Shown here one piece after another: positions 1-12,439 of a stretch of DNA of 64,000 bases. The position numbers and the translations under genes were made by a program. The DNA is taken from the NCBI GenBank assembly GCA_029490685.1, contig CM055960.1, forward strand, positions 55,095,544 through 55,159,543, read 5' to 3'. Numbering within the stretch: the first letter of the stretch is position 1; every line of letters starts with the position of its first letter. The notes beneath the pieces were generated by a model that had not been told where the DNA came from, did not search any database, and was given only the letters and a program-made list of their open reading frames with translations. The stretch is from Schizonepeta tenuifolia. Taxonomy: Eukaryota; Streptophyta; Magnoliopsida; Lamiales; Lamiaceae.

Positions 1-428
1 TTAATGAATTTAATACTCAACATTAGCATTGTTCATGATTTAAAGTGGAATTAGTCGTGAACAAGGGTAACATTTGATCTGATTAAAAGTAGCATTGGTC
101 GTGAATAAAAGTAGCATTTTCTTGAATAATAGTGGCATTTTTCGTGAATAAGAGTAGCATTTGTCGCGATTAAAAATAGCATTTATCGTGAATAAACATA
201 TCGATTGTTGTTACTTAAAGTATCATTTGTTGTGATTAAAGTAGTATTCGTCGTGACTAAAAGTAACATTTGTTGTAAATAAGAATAACAATTGCCATGT
301 TTAGAAATAGCACTTTCCGCAAATAAAGTAGCATTTGCCGTGATTAGACTTTCATTTGTCATGATTCGTGAATAAAGGCAACATTTTTCGTGATTAAAAG
401 TAGCATTTTTCGTGAATAAGAGTCAATA
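1..428. repeat. Degenerate 22-bp minisatellite, left block
   Basis: A word close to GTAGCATTTGTCGTGAATAA recurs roughly every 21-24 bp, with drift between copies (GTGATTAAA variants, some copies shortened). About seventeen copies are recognisable. The array resumes at 1087 after an inserted TIR element. The copies abut and lack unique spacers, so this is a diverged tandem array of unknown function. No ORF here is credible. Confidence 0.75.
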
Positions 429-1076
429 TTTTTAAAATCAGACCGGAAAGCAAACCGATCACTTGATCGGGTTACTGTGTCATCGGTTCGACTAGTTGAA
501 CCGTTCTGAAAGAACTGGACGATCTGATATTTAGTTATTATTTTATATATTTCACATAGTTATAATATATATTAATTAGATTTTAAAACTTTATAAGTAT
601 ATTCAAAATTTTCAATATTATGCACAATGATAGGGGAAAATTGCAGATTAAAGGATAAGTTTCAAACAAGCCACGTGTAATTATCAATTTATTCTACTAG
701 CAATTAAGCAAGAACATAAAGAGAATACGTGATGTTTCTTGTAAGGTTTGTATATGTATTTTCGCGAAGACAAACCGTAGCAAAGATAGATGAAATTTGG
801 TTGTTATTGTTGAAATCAAAACTCTAGTTGAAGAGCTCTACTTGTATCATCTAATAAAAAAATTGGAAAGACGCAACGCCAAATTTATTTATTTTTAGTT
901 GGCCGGGTAGTTGGATTTTTACGGGTCATCGGGTCGTTGGGTCACTGGTTTTTAGCAGTTTTTACCAATTCGCTTCGGGTTGGTTCAATTTTGAATTTAC
1001 AGCAAAATCGGACCGACTACATGAACGGATTACCGATTTTATGGTCTGACCGGTCGGGTCGGTCTGATTTTAAAAA
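429..1076. mobile_element. Non-autonomous TIR transposon inserted in the 22-bp array
   Basis: The 17-bp sequence TTTTTAAAATCAGACCG at 429-445 is perfectly inverted at 1060-1076, giving a 648-bp element. Its outer parts are rich in CGGACCG/CGGGTCGG words and its centre is AT-rich without coding potential. It interrupts the degenerate 22-bp array. I found no clear target-site duplication, so the superfamily (hAT-like is possible) is unassigned. Confidence 0.65.
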
Positions 1077-1086
1077 CATTAGTAAA

Positions 1087-1480
1087 AAAGAGTTGCATTT
1101 ATCGTGATTAAAAATAGCATTTACTATTAATAAGAATATTCGTCATGATCAAAAGTAACATTTACTTAATTAAAAGTAGGCATTTATCGTATATAAAAGT
1201 AACACTTATCATAATTAAAAGTAGCATTTTCTCTTAAGATGAAAGACACTCTATTTTTTCTAGCTAATAATTTTCTAATTTTATTAAATAATATATTTTC
1301 CTTGTATAATATTTCGAAGAAGCATAGCATTTATCGTAAATAAGAGTAACATTTGCTGTAAAAAATAGCATTTGTAGAAATAAGAGAAGCATTTTCCATG
1401 ATAAAGTAGCATTTGTCATAATTAAAAGAAGAATTGTTGTAATTAAGAGTAACATTTGACGTAATTAAAAGTAATGTTTA
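1087..1480. repeat. Degenerate 22-bp minisatellite, right block
   Basis: This continues the array seen at 1-428, with the same AGCATTTRTCGTRATTAAAA-like word and about a dozen recognisable copies. It is interrupted at about 1230-1320 by AT-rich sequence. The two blocks were presumably one array before the 648-bp element inserted. Confidence 0.65.
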
Positions 1481-1744
1481 ATTTTAAGATAAAACTTACT
1501 TGAATTTTCTATTGGTAATAATTTTAATTTTATTAAATAATAATTATATCTTGTGTATCATTAGCCTTTCAAGTGATTTTTTTTTTTTTTCAATTTGAAA
1601 GTAGCAATTTGAAATAACAAAAGATGATAAAAAAAATCAATTACGTCAATTGAAGATTATTAAAATATTGATAATAAAATAAGAACGAGAAATAGAAGAA
1701 GAAAGTTAATAAAAACAAGAAAGGAAAATAGAAGAATCTATATA

Positions 1745-3009
1745 TATAGGGGGATATCAAATAGGAACCTATCTTTTAGGTAGAAACTAGGATCTAATCT
1801 AATCCGTTAATTTGTTTTGATCAATGATCCTCATTTATTATTGATTTCCTTTTTTGTATAAATTAATTTTAATCTAATTGGCCAATAAAGTAATTTTTGG
1901 TTGATACGATAACCCACTATCCATAGTTATAGAGATTCTTATCTATTAAATATTTAATTATATTTAATAATTTTCTCTCTCCTCCAAACTAAGTTTGTAG
2001 CGATTCATCTGTCAATTTTAATTCTTTTTTCTTTCTAAAATTCATTTCGTTCATTTATTTTTATATAATATTTTATTATAAAACACTTGTGAATAAACTA
2101 ATTGAAGTAGAGATATCCTTATATAAATTTGATACTTTTTATAGCTCTGGATTTGCTTATTCTCGATTAGTGAAATGTTTATTTTTATTTATTTAATCAT
2201 TTTACATTTATTTTACTACTACTATTTTTAATAATTTTAATTTATTTAATGTTCGAGATATGCTTGTATATGATATTTTGATGCTTGTTTATAGTCTTTA
2301 TTTGCTTATCGATTAGCCAAGTGCTTATTTTATTTATTTAAAGTATTTTTCATTTATTTTACTATTTTTTATAATTTTAGTTTGTTTATTATTGGTTGGA
2401 GAGATGCGTATGTATGCATATTTTGATGTTTATAGCTTTTGATTTGCTTATTATCAATTAGAGATATGCTTATTTTTATTTATCAAAATTTAAAGGAAGC
2501 AACAAGATTAATAGAAATAAGCAGATTTTCAAATGATATTAAGCAATAAAGTGTTAGGCTTTTTACTATTTTTAGAAAAATTAATATTTGCCATTAGTTG
2601 CGTTTGTTTGATATATATAATTCATTACTTTTAATTATATATATTATTTTTCGCTAAAATATGTTATTTTACTTGTTCAGTAATTTCTTGCTTATTTTGC
2701 TATAATTTAATGTTTTTTTTATTGTTTCTAAATCTACTTCATTTTTTATTGATCCGCTTCTTCATCAAAAAATAACAAGCTGCCACTTCACAAGATTTTA
2801 ATTAAACAAACAATATATTTTGGAAAAAAAGAGCTAATGTTCATTCCGATTATGTTGGCGACAAATATGAGATTTGATAATATATGATAGTGGGTGTAAA
2901 TATATCAACATTAATATGATTAATTAGTTTTAAATCTTAATCGTCCAATAAATCTAAATCTATGGTTTAAAATGGATCCTAGTTCCTACCTAAGGGGTGG
3001 TTCCTACCA
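1745..3009. mobile_element. Non-autonomous DNA transposon at a TA tract, about 1.26 kb
   Basis: Terminal inverted repeats are visible. The left arm (about 1762-1793) contains TTTTAGGTAGAAACTAGGAT. The right arm (about 2974-3008), read on the other strand, contains CCCTTAGGTAGGAACTAGGA. Both ends abut TATATATA runs, as do the other elements of this cluster. The interior is AT-rich and non-coding and carries an internal tandem repeat. I infer a MULE-like non-autonomous element. Confidence 0.6.
2128..2495. repeat. Tandem repeat, period about 145-150 bp, 2.5 copies
   Basis: Units begin near 2128, 2279 and 2421. Each has the order TGATnnTTTTATAG, TTTGCTTAT, a CGATTAG-like word, a TTTATTTTACT stretch and a GATATGCTTGTATATG-like word. 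The units are diverged and lie inside the 1745-3009 element. Confidence 0.55.

Positions 3010-3051
<42 letters not shown>
3010..3051. repeat. (TA)n microsatellite
   Basis: An almost uninterrupted TA dinucleotide run separates two neighbouring transposons. It is probably the preferred insertion target of this element group. Confidence 0.9.
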
Positions 3052-3052
<1 letters not shown>

Positions 3053-4073
3053 AGTGATTTCCATGTAAATAGATCTTAAAGTGAGAAATAAGAATTAATC
3101 TCTATCATTGATTATATCTACATGGAGGATCAAGATTTGACATGGTCAAAACGGGTCAAAGCGGGTCAAACTCGGGTCAACCCGTTGACTTTTTTTTCGA
3201 ATTTTTTTTTAAGGTTCAGCTCATATGCACCACTTCACATATTCGGATGCATCACTCTACATAACGAGATGCACCACTCAGTATATTAAGATGCACTACT
3301 TTTGTTTTCGTTTTTTTTTTTAAAATTTTCGTAAAAACACTGTGCATCTACTTAGACTATGTGGTGCATTTGGTTACACATTGTGGTGCATGTCCAATTT
3401 TTTTTCAGTTTTTTTTTTCAGATTATTTTTTTAAGTTTTTTATTACAAATATTTTTTCCCGGCTCCGCCTTCGGCTCCGATTTTACGACTCCGCCTTCGC
3501 TCCGATTACTAATATAAGAATAATCATCGGGCAATAATTTGAACTTTTTCGGCTCGCTTTGAGGCCTTCGGCTCCTCTCGCTTGAATATTGACCAAAGAA
3601 GAAGCGGCAAACTAAAAAACGAAGAGGCAAACAAAAAACCGGGGAAAATAAATCTGAAAATTTTAAAAAATATCGAAAAAAAAGAAATAAAAAACCTGAA
3701 AATCTAATGCATCTCAATGCACTAAGTGGTGCATCTCGAAATGGTGCATATGAGCTGACCCTAAAAAAAGTAATAATAAAAATAAAAATCCTAAAAAAAG
3801 AAAAAAAAAAAAAAGGAAAAGCTAGTCCATCTCAATGCACTTAGTGGTGTAGTGGTGCATCCGAATATGTGAAGTGGTGCATATGAGTTCACCCTTAAAC
3901 AAAAATCCGAAAAAAAGTCAATGGGTTGACTCGGATTGACCCGGGTTTGACCCGCTTTGACTAGGCCAAATTTTGACCCTTCATCACCCATAGATCTATG
4001 GTGGAGATCTATTCTCATTTCTTAGGATAATATTTATTCTCATATGATCTCTCTCCTATATATATAGGGATAT
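3052..4073 (+). mobile_element. 1-kb non-autonomous MULE-like element, copy A
   Basis: The element runs between a TA tract and CTATATATATAGG. Its left end (a GGAGTGATTTCCATG... stretch) reappears in reverse complement at the right end of copy B (14650-14733), and its right end (TTCTCATATGATCTCTCTCC) reappears at the left end of copy B (13651). The order inside is GGGTCAA-rich segments, words of the type ATGCACCAC, a central segment rich in GAGCCGAAGGC, then the same words inverted (GTGGTGCAT) and GGTTGAC-type segments. It has no coding capacity. It resembles the termini of the adjacent ULP1-bearing MULE, which I infer could mobilise it. Confidence 0.7.
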
Positions 4074-4565
4074 GATTAGGTGAAAACCATATCTTATATA
4101 GAAACTAGAAACTCCTTATTTACCATAGATTATGTTCCAATCAATGGTCAAGATTAACAATATATTCCTTGCCTGTTTTTCCTTTTTAATTACTCCAAAC
4201 ACCCGAAAAAGATATATTAGTAAATAGAAAATTACCATAATTCCTTTTCCCCAATTTTGTCGGATAGAATCTCTTACCCAAACAAATTTTTTCTAACTAA
4301 TTAAACCTTTATTGGCAAAGATTTCAAAATCCTCCGCTGACCTTCTCTCTTAACAAATGAAACAAAACTATTATGATCAATACTTCGATGATAATATTCG
4401 TACGAAATAATGCTTCAATGATATAATAGGTTTTATGGTACATCAAGAAAAAAATCATTATGATTAGCACTAAATAACATTATGTTGTATAATATAATAA
4501 TTACACAAAATACTTATTTGTCATGACAACTAAAACATTATATAACTCTATATATATAGAGAGAG
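4074..4565. other. TA-bounded segment with one MULE-like terminus
   Basis: Just after CTATATATATAGG comes GATATGATTAGGTGAAAACC followed by a TCAATGGTCAAGATTAA phrase, the same layout as the termini of the neighbouring elements. The right boundary is another CTATATATATAG at about 4548-4563. No inverted partner is evident, so this may be a truncated relative. It has no gene. Confidence 0.4.
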
Positions 4566-5611
4566 ATATATGATCAAATAAAAACACATCTTATCCTAAA
4601 AAATGTGTATGAATCTCTATCCTCTATTCCACAAATCCTATGGTTAAGATTAATCCCGCATTTTTTTAGTTATTTTAAGGTAAGGAGGGGTAAAATGGTA
4701 AATTAATAATTCACTTACTCTTTTAAATCACAACCACTGTTCACACATGCATATATACCTATTTCCTTCCTCAATTTTCAGCTCGCTTCTTCGAGATTTT
4801 TTGCTCAATTCGTTCACAATTCTTTCATTGTAATTCAGCCCACACGCAATTAATGTTTTATTCTTCAATCTATCGCGATTATTCACCAAAAGTAAGTCTT
4901 AATTTCGTGAATTTTGCATCAATTTCAATTTCTTCAAAATTTATATGTTTTTACATAAATCTGATTTTTCTGGTTCTGTTTGGGTTATTTCTTTCGTCGA
5001 TTAGCCACTGAAATTCGATTCTGAGTTGATTTCACGTCAAAATTATGGTGAATTCCACAAGTAATATCGATTTTTACCTTTTATTTTTGTAGAAATTTCT
5101 GGAGCTTTAATGTTTTGCTTATGTGTTGGTTTTATTATTATGGTTTGCTTGTTTTATGTCTTCTTTTCTATTATTTAGTTGAATAGTTTTCTTAGTTTGC
5201 TTGAATTGTGTTTTAATTTATTGTTACTTTGCTTAAATTAGTTTAAAAATAGAAAAGATTGTTGAATTTGTATTGTTTTTGTAATTGTTGTTGATAAGTT
5301 AGTTGTTGTAACTAATGATTTAATTGAAAAGATTTGAAAAAACACATGTTTACTTTGTTTAAAAATTATAAATCTGTTATGACCTATTTTATTGAAAGTG
5401 TGTAGAAATGTGTTACATGTCTTTAATCAGAATTATGCAGCTCATAATTATGTGTGGTGCATCTATACTCAAATTTGTTTAAATTTGAAATGTGTTGTTG
5501 TATTTAAACTTTAATGTTTGGGGGATGTTGTAGGATTTGATTTGTATATGCAAGGTTCGATGTGCTGAATCTAACTTAAATCTATTTATTGTGTTATGTT
5601 TTGAACAGATC

Positions 5612-7523
5612 TTTGTACCCAATTGGGCAATGATGTTAGTTTGCAAGATAAATCTGAGCTTTATGTTCCTGAGTGTTGTGATGATCTTAAGCCTCGTGTT
5701 GGAGACTGTTTTAAAACTTTGGAGCAGGGTATTGAGTTTTACCAAGTATATGGTGGTGTTTGTGGATTTGATATTTGACATGCTACTGTAACCAAGGTTG
5801 ATGGTGTAGCGAAGCTTAGATATATCTATTGTAATCGCGAGGGTCAAAGTAGTAGTTTTGTTGCAGATGGTTATAAAAGACGAAGAAAAAGAATGTCTGC
5901 TAGGTTTAATTGCATGGCATGTATAGTGTTTAAGTATTCGGGAAATCAACGTTATGTGATTACTCTGTTCAATAAGGGCCATCGTCACCCTCTTGTATCA
6001 GATGGTTACAAACAGTTTATGAAAGTCAATAGGCGTTTAACTTATTGCCATCAGTCTTTCATTCTGACTTGTGTTAGATCCAACATAGGTCCGATGAAGT
6101 CATTTTTTTTAAGGAATTAGTTGGAAGTTACAAGAATGCGGGTTGTAGTGCTGATGATTTTAGGAACTTCACTTGCGATTTGCATGCTCATGTTCTTGGT
6201 GCTGATGCTCATATTGTGTTGAACAATCTCCAGAGGAAGAGAGAGTTCTGCCCTAGTTTCTTGATTACATATCAAGATCCAACTATCAAAATAGCAGTGG
6301 GTAAGATTTTTCTTTTGCCTACTACACGACATCGTTTTTATGTGTTGCACATTATGCTTAAAGTTGCTGATAAAATATCTTCGTCTTTGAGAGAAGATGA
6401 AGTGTTTTGTAAGAAATTCAATGATCTTGTGTGATCTGAAGTTGTCGAGTCTTTTGATTTTGAAGATCAATGGTATGAAATTATTGAAGAGTTTGATTTG
6501 CCGGATAACAATTGGTTTTCAACCATGTTTGATCTTTGATTTTTTTGAATTCCTGCGTACTTTAGGGATCTTGCTTTGGGTGGTTTGTTTCGTACGACAT
6601 CAATGTCGGAGAGTGAGAACAGTTTCTTTCGTAGGTACTTGAACAGACATGAAAATCTGATAGAGTTTTTTTATGCATTTTGGAAGTGTCATTGATTCTT
6701 AACGACATGTGCAAAAACAGTTGAGTAGTGTAGATGAGTCTTGCATTCCAAAGCTTGAGACGAAGGTACCAATTGAGAGACATGCTGCTTCTTTCTATAC
6801 TTTTCATGTGTTTTCTGAGGTTCAAAAGGAAATTGTCGGTGCTGTGAATCATTGTTGCATGTTAAGTATGAATCGTGAAGCTGATTCCAAGACATATGAG
6901 GTCTCTGATTTGGTTGTTGCCAAATTCACGGTTGTGCACAACGTCTTAGACGATTCACTCAAGTGTAGTTGTAACCGTTTTCTTACAAAATGATTGTTAT
7001 GCCAGAATATGTTTTTTTTTATCTTGAAGAATATGGATTTTCAGAGGATTCCAGATGTGTATTTATTGAGAAGATGGTCTAAGACAACATGTTCTGAGTT
7101 TCTGAAATTTGGTGACTCGAGTAGTTATGCTTCTTCTAATCATGATCAGCAAAGCCTTCTCAACAACCAGTTATATTCTGAGTCTACAAATGTCTAGGAT
7201 CAGTTACTGGTAATGTTCATCTTATGTCAGATTTGTTGCAGGATTTCAAGGTTCTAACTAAAAAATATAGCAAGGCTTGTCAAAGTAGCTCGTCATCTGT
7301 TTTTGGAAAGGAGAAGGTTTTTGATAACTTTTATGGTTGTACGATTCCAGATTCTATCTCGGTCCACCCTCCGGATCCAGTTAAGACAAAAGGAAGTGAA
7401 AGTAGATTGATTTCAAGAAATGAGGAAACAATACGAAAGACAAACAAACCAAAGAGAAGATGCAACAATTGTAAAGAAATGGCAAATCACGATGCTCGGA
7501 ATTGTGACAAGCAAAAGAAATAG
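5612..7523 (+). pseudogene. FAR1/FHY3-related MULE transposase, decayed
   Basis: In order, split over frames, I see: a FAR1-type N-terminal domain (FYQVYGGVCGFDI, CNREGQ, KRMSARFNCMACI, FNKGHRHPLVS) at about 5730-6010; a piece of the DDE domain (ITYQDPTIKIAVGKIF and RHRFYVLHIMLKVADKI) at 6265-6380; SMSESENSFF with the likely catalytic Glu at 6600-6640; a SWIM-like CSCNRF with IPDVYLLRRWSK at 6965-7085; and a C-terminal CX2CX5HX4C knuckle (CNNCKEMANHDARNC) at 7460-7505. Stops (for example after GFDI) and several frameshifts are present. The segment normally holding the first catalytic Asp is missing between REFCPSF and LITYQD, and the usual TDQ is TYQ. It is therefore inactive as a transposase. 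Confidence 0.8.
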
Positions 7524-8139
7524 TGAATTTGCAATGTTATCTTGACATTCTTGCCTTTTAAGTTTATTTTTTGCCTTTGGAACAATCTTTATTTGTAATT
7601 TTATGTTTTGATATCTTTTCTATCTTTATATACTTTGTTAATTACAGTATCTTTGTTTTTTGTTGTGAGAATTTGATTACATCCAGTCTTTCTGTATGAA
7701 ATATTATTTCATATGCACTATATGCTTTTATAGAAGCACTACATGCTGATGAAAGATGTAACATAAATTATATATTTGTATTATTTAGCATTAACAAGTG
7801 CATTACTCATTTAATAATACATTATAATTGATGGTACAGATTAATTATATTTCTTCTTTTAAGTTTTGACAAACAATTTTTACTTTTTAATGTTTTTTCA
7901 TAAGCAGTCTTTGTGTACCACAAATTGTTTCCATATGCACCATATAACTTTGGCACATGCACTATACTGCTTTTTCATATGCACAACTTAAAATATACTT
8001 GATTATTTACGTAAACACAACAATGGATGCACTAATACTCATTTTTTAATACATCAACACTAAATTTAAATCAAGTTAAGTTGTCAAGGATACATCTGAA
8101 GCAGATATAATATTCAATATAATACGATAAAACAACATA
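7524..8139. other. Non-coding interval with ATGCAC-type words
   Basis: This AT-rich interval between the transposase remnant and the nested MITE contains no ORF of interest. From about 7690 to 8040 it carries repeated words such as CATATGCACTATATG, CATATGCACCATATAA, CACATGCACTATACT and CATATGCACAAC, the same word family as in the flanking 1-kb elements. Confidence 0.55.
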
Positions 8140-8490
8140 CTCCCTCCATCCAAGTTATGTCTACCTATATGGGGTGTGACACGAGTTTTAAGAAAGCTAA
8201 TAAAGTGGCAGTTGGTGGAATAAAGATGTATTTGAGGGGTAGTGAGATAATGACAAAAAAATAGTGGTAATGACAAAAAAGAGGTGGTATTGACCAAAAA
8301 ATAAGAATAAAGTTGTTGGGATGATAAAAAAAGTAGAAATAAAGTTGATGTGAGGTGAGGTCATCAATGGCAAAGGGTAGTAAGTAGAGAAAAGGGATGA
8401 GGGTATAGATGTAAAATTCTTAAACTAGGTAGACATAAAATGGACAAATTTTTTGTGGTAAGTAGGTAGACATAAACTGGACGGAGGGAG
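8140..8490. mobile_element. Stowaway-type MITE nested in the MULE
   Basis: It starts CTCCCTCCATCC and ends GGACGGAGGGAG, flanked on both sides by TA (8138-8139 and 8491-8492). At 351 bp it has a body containing GGTAATGACAAAAAAGAGG and GGTATTGACC phrases that recur in the MITEs at 53783, 62028 and 62621, so these form one family. Confidence 0.85.
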
Positions 8491-8584
8491 TATCATATTA
8501 GCCTTCAAATTAAGTTTTAACAAAATACTTCAAAGTCAAAAACTGAAAATAACAAGTATTTTCATAACAAATGTCTAATACATT

Positions 8585-9720
8585 CAAAAGATTGTGCAAG
8601 TAGCAGGAACCTCTCATTTCAATCCAACAACCAGATCTGTGAATTAAATTTTTTCTTCATGCATGTTTCTTTGTAGTAGTACTCTGCTTCCAATCTCATT
8701 CTTTCCTCCAACGTGTTCTTCTTGCAGTTAATAATATATGCACAGTATTTAACTCTGAGCATTTTCATCTATTTCTCTAATTTCTTTATTATCCCTGTTC
8801 TCCAGCTTTTGATAGGCTCTCCCATAAATGTCTCCATATGCCTCATTACATATATTCCACCATCAACCTGATTTTCATTGTCCCCCCATTTCATGTTCAA
8901 GATGCTGAATGTTGCATTCTTCAGATTCTTGGCTTTGGATTTCATATTCCTTTCCATCATGTAACACATAAAAGCTTGCTTCTGCAGTATGCAATCCCTT
9001 ATTAATCAACAAATTAAACTTGTAATAATAATTAAAATAAACTTATTCTTTAATTTTTACCAGGTCATTGAGAACATCATCATATTTCTCATCATCAGAA
9101 TTTGCTTCCTTCTCGTTCTTGTGATCAACAACATATATCTTTCCAATTCTCACATCAATACAAACCACAAAGAAATGATTTGTTTGGTAAATTGGAAGGA
9201 AAAACTACATAAAACCAATAATTTACCAGTTATTATATCTGGTATTAGTGAATTTTAATCAATATTTTACGTAGAACTGAAATTATAGAAATGTATCATG
9301 TCAATTTTTCCAGGAGGATAGTATCCATAGCTTTGCACCTCACTGTCCAGCCTTTCACAAAACATATGAAGCAGTGTCTCAGGTTCCAAGGTTCTTGATG
9401 CTTGACAATTATATCTCTCTGAAATGGTATTCTTCACGTTAGAAGTTACGACCTAAAAATACATATTATTATATATCTATTCTATATAAATTACTTACAT
9501 AAACTCTTGTGGTTGCAAAGAATCTTTTTGGTGATGCTGGTGATATTTTATCTTCATCAACATTGAGTTTCGAAGTCCATGCATCAACAACATCAGGATC
9601 GACAAATGCTTCATGTGCAAGTGAACATAATTGCTGTCTGTTGAGCTCAATTTATCCATTAATGAACATTGTGTACTTCCTGTTTTATTCAATATTGGTT
9701 AGAATAAATTAATACATACA

Positions 9721-9761
<41 letters not shown>

Positions 9762-12299
9762 GAAATACAATTTTAATGAATACAAAACTCTTTATATATG
9801 TCTTACATACCTTTCATATTCCTCATGCCAAGCGTATATTGCCAGTTCCATTTGAAGCTTTGTGAAGGACTTTTCAATTGTTATAGCCCTTTTGCAACAA
9901 GGAGATCCTGTTGTTTCTGTTCTTTTGATCTTGGATTTGCTACGACAGATCATAGCATGTGATTTTCCCTTGACATCCTTCTATTTGTTTTAGGCTCCTG
10001 ATTGTTGAAATATTATTACAAAACAATATATCATATTCAATGCAAGGAAAAATCAATCCCTAAATGTACCAGAAAGCCTATCCACATGCACCATATTAAA
10101 CAATAATATGCAACAAACTTATAATCAACATTATACAACTCATGTCCACATGCACCATATTGAGCAATCATTCCAGATGCATCAGAATATATATGAGATA
10201 CACAATATAAAATAATAAAGTGCACCCCACTGCTTATTTAATTCTATATATTCTAATATATCAAATAACACCTGATATGGCACAAATGCATTCACATGAC
10301 ATCCTCATTTTTTTTAAATATTGTTACCTTTTCTTGTTCTGCTTCTTTTTCATCCGTGTTGTCTCCATCATCTTGTTCATCATGTGTCTTCATCTCTTCA
10401 TCTTTTAGCTTTTCTTCTTCTTCTTCCTTCTTCTCTTCTGCATTCCCATTTTCTTCTTCATTCTCCTCTTCATTCTTCTTTTCTTCTTCAGATTGTTTTT
10501 GCTCATCCTTATCCTTTTCTTGTTGCCCCTGTAAAAAAAAAGATCACATTTATTTATTATGTAAAGAAATGAGAATTTACATCTATTTTTATGCAATTAA
10601 TTAAATAAAATTCAATTATATTTCCTCTATGTTACCTTCATTTCTATCTTTCTGTGCATGTACTTCTTCTTCTTCAAAAGTATCCATGTTGCCCTGATAA
10701 TTATCCTAAAAAATATGTCCATCATCATGTGTCTTTTGGTCGTGGTTCTGCACAAAGATCAATATGCATCAGATTAAATACTTAAGATGCAACAAATTAT
10801 GTGTACCATAAAGAATAATTAGATTTATTAGTTACTATTACCTTACATGGCACATCATCTTCGAATTTCCCAATTTCTGGTGTTAATCCAAGACTGAAGC
10901 TTGGCATGCCCCTAACAAACTCCATGTATTCCAACTTCTTCTTTGCAGCAGCTTCAATTTCTTCCATCTCATTCAAGAACTCTTGATTTTTCCAGAATTC
11001 TTCGTCTTCCTAGTATATCGTATTTGTCTTCTCCTTCTTGATGTCTTCAACACCTATTGAGTTTGCTGGTTGCGCAATATCTCCGATGAGCATGTGGACA
11101 ACTTTATGTGTTTTCCTAAAATCTGCATTCTCTGGTGCCTTTAGGATCATACCATATAGCTCAACCATCTCTCTTGATATATTCTTTGCTTTGTCAACCA
11201 TCATCCGTGCATATGTTTGGATATTGTCTTCCTCAACTTCTTTTTCTCCACCTTGGTCTATATGAAATCTTTTTGCTCTTCATGCTTCTTCACCCTTTGT
11301 TAGTTTCAATGTTAGTGGTACACAATCAATTTCTATCATTTTCTATGGAACTCCTTTCCCAAACCCTCCATGCAAGATTTCATCACCTTCACGTCCTCTG
11401 AGATGTTCATATTCCTAGTTCCCTATCGTAGGAAAATCTCTGTTGTACTTTATGTTGAAGACAAATACCCTATCAACATAAACCAACTGCAAAAAAGATA
11501 TGAATTATTAGAAATTAGGAATTATAACAATTATTTACTATAAATAATTTAATCTTCATACGTACCACCAAGAATAATATGGTACCAACAAAAGGTTTTG
11601 TTCTATCTTGTTTTCAGTCTAGAGTATTTGTCACCAGACTCTTCATCATGTATTCACACCAATCCCACTCTTAAATTCTTTCCAAATTGTTCAAACAATT
11701 CATAATAAATGGAAACATATATTACTTGGTGTTTCTTCAAACAATGTGGATGCCATTAGAATCAAGAAGTTTCTCTTAAACCAAGTCCCTCCATCCTTAA
11801 GATCAATGATCTTCTGCATGATATCTTTTGCATTTACCATCCATTTGGTACCACCTGGTACCATAGCTTTCCACACATTAACTATTTTTGTGTTGTTGCT
11901 TCTTTCGATCCTCTTGATAGTCCTTTTGCCTTTTGGGAAACCAAACACTCGATACACATCATCTTCATCAATGTGTAGTCTTCTACCTTTGCTTAGCTTT
12001 ATGTCGCAGCTTGCTGCATCAAAGTTATCCACTAGCCAATAGGCTAGTGTTGATGGAATCTTTGACACGCTTATCTTTAACAAGCTCTCGAATCCCTTCT
12101 CCTTAACAGCTTGTTTCTGTGGTTCTTCTAGTTTCCTTCTTGCTTGATAGAAACACTTGACACTTGTCCGTATTTTCAGCTTTGGAAGTTCATGGAATAG
12201 TTTCATGTATTCTTCCCTTTTAGCTGTCAAAGATTTGTGTTTTGTTATTACCCCTTTCCTCCTTTTTTTTCTGAACAGGTCTTCTTCCTTCCCCTTCAC
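8585..12299 (-). pseudogene. ULP1-like cysteine protease gene of the MULE, decayed
   Basis: Read from 12299 downward. 12299-11700 encodes a basic N-terminus followed by a domain common in plant ULP1-associated mobile proteins (FESLLKISVSKIPSTLAYWL, VYRVFGFPKGKR). 11204-11010 adds NISREMVELYGMIL. 10570-10350 is a Glu/Lys-rich low-complexity segment. 9960-9790 contains TIEKSFTKLQMELAIYAWHE. 9683-9495 contains FVDPDVVDAWTSKLNVDEDK. 9440-9290 contains ERLDSEVQSYGYYPPGKID. 9180-9064 has FFVVCIDVRIGKIYVVDHKN, with the His of NHFF in the catalytic-His position. 8969-8769 has WGDNENQVDGGIYVMRHMET, where ULP1 family members read DCG: the nucleophilic Cys is Gly (codon 8859-8861). Stops and frameshifts are present, and introns are probable. 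No activity is expected. Confidence 0.7.
9717..9763. repeat. (TA)n microsatellite
   Basis: An imperfect TA/CATA dinucleotide run in a probable intron of the ULP1-like pseudogene. Confidence 0.85.
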
Positions 12300-12439
12300 T
12301 CATTGTTACTATTTTACTCTGCTCCTGGAAATCATCATCATCATTATTATCTTTTACGCGATTCCTCATTTCCTTTTGATTTCTCTCATTCCTTTTTTTT
12401 ATCTCACTGAAGAAAGAAACACAAAACCAGAAATGTATA

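Noticed and set aside
1..1480. CRISPR-like regular repeats
   Set aside because: The repeats are degenerate and contiguous with no unique spacers, and the DNA is plant nuclear DNA.
5479..5988. 169-codon minus-strand frame
   Set aside because: It is antisense to the recognisable FAR1 domain coding strand and has no domain of its own.
10321..10572. Ser/Phe/Leu-rich ORFs on the + strand
   Set aside because: They are complements of the Glu/Lys-rich low-complexity part of the ULP1-like pseudogene on the minus strand.
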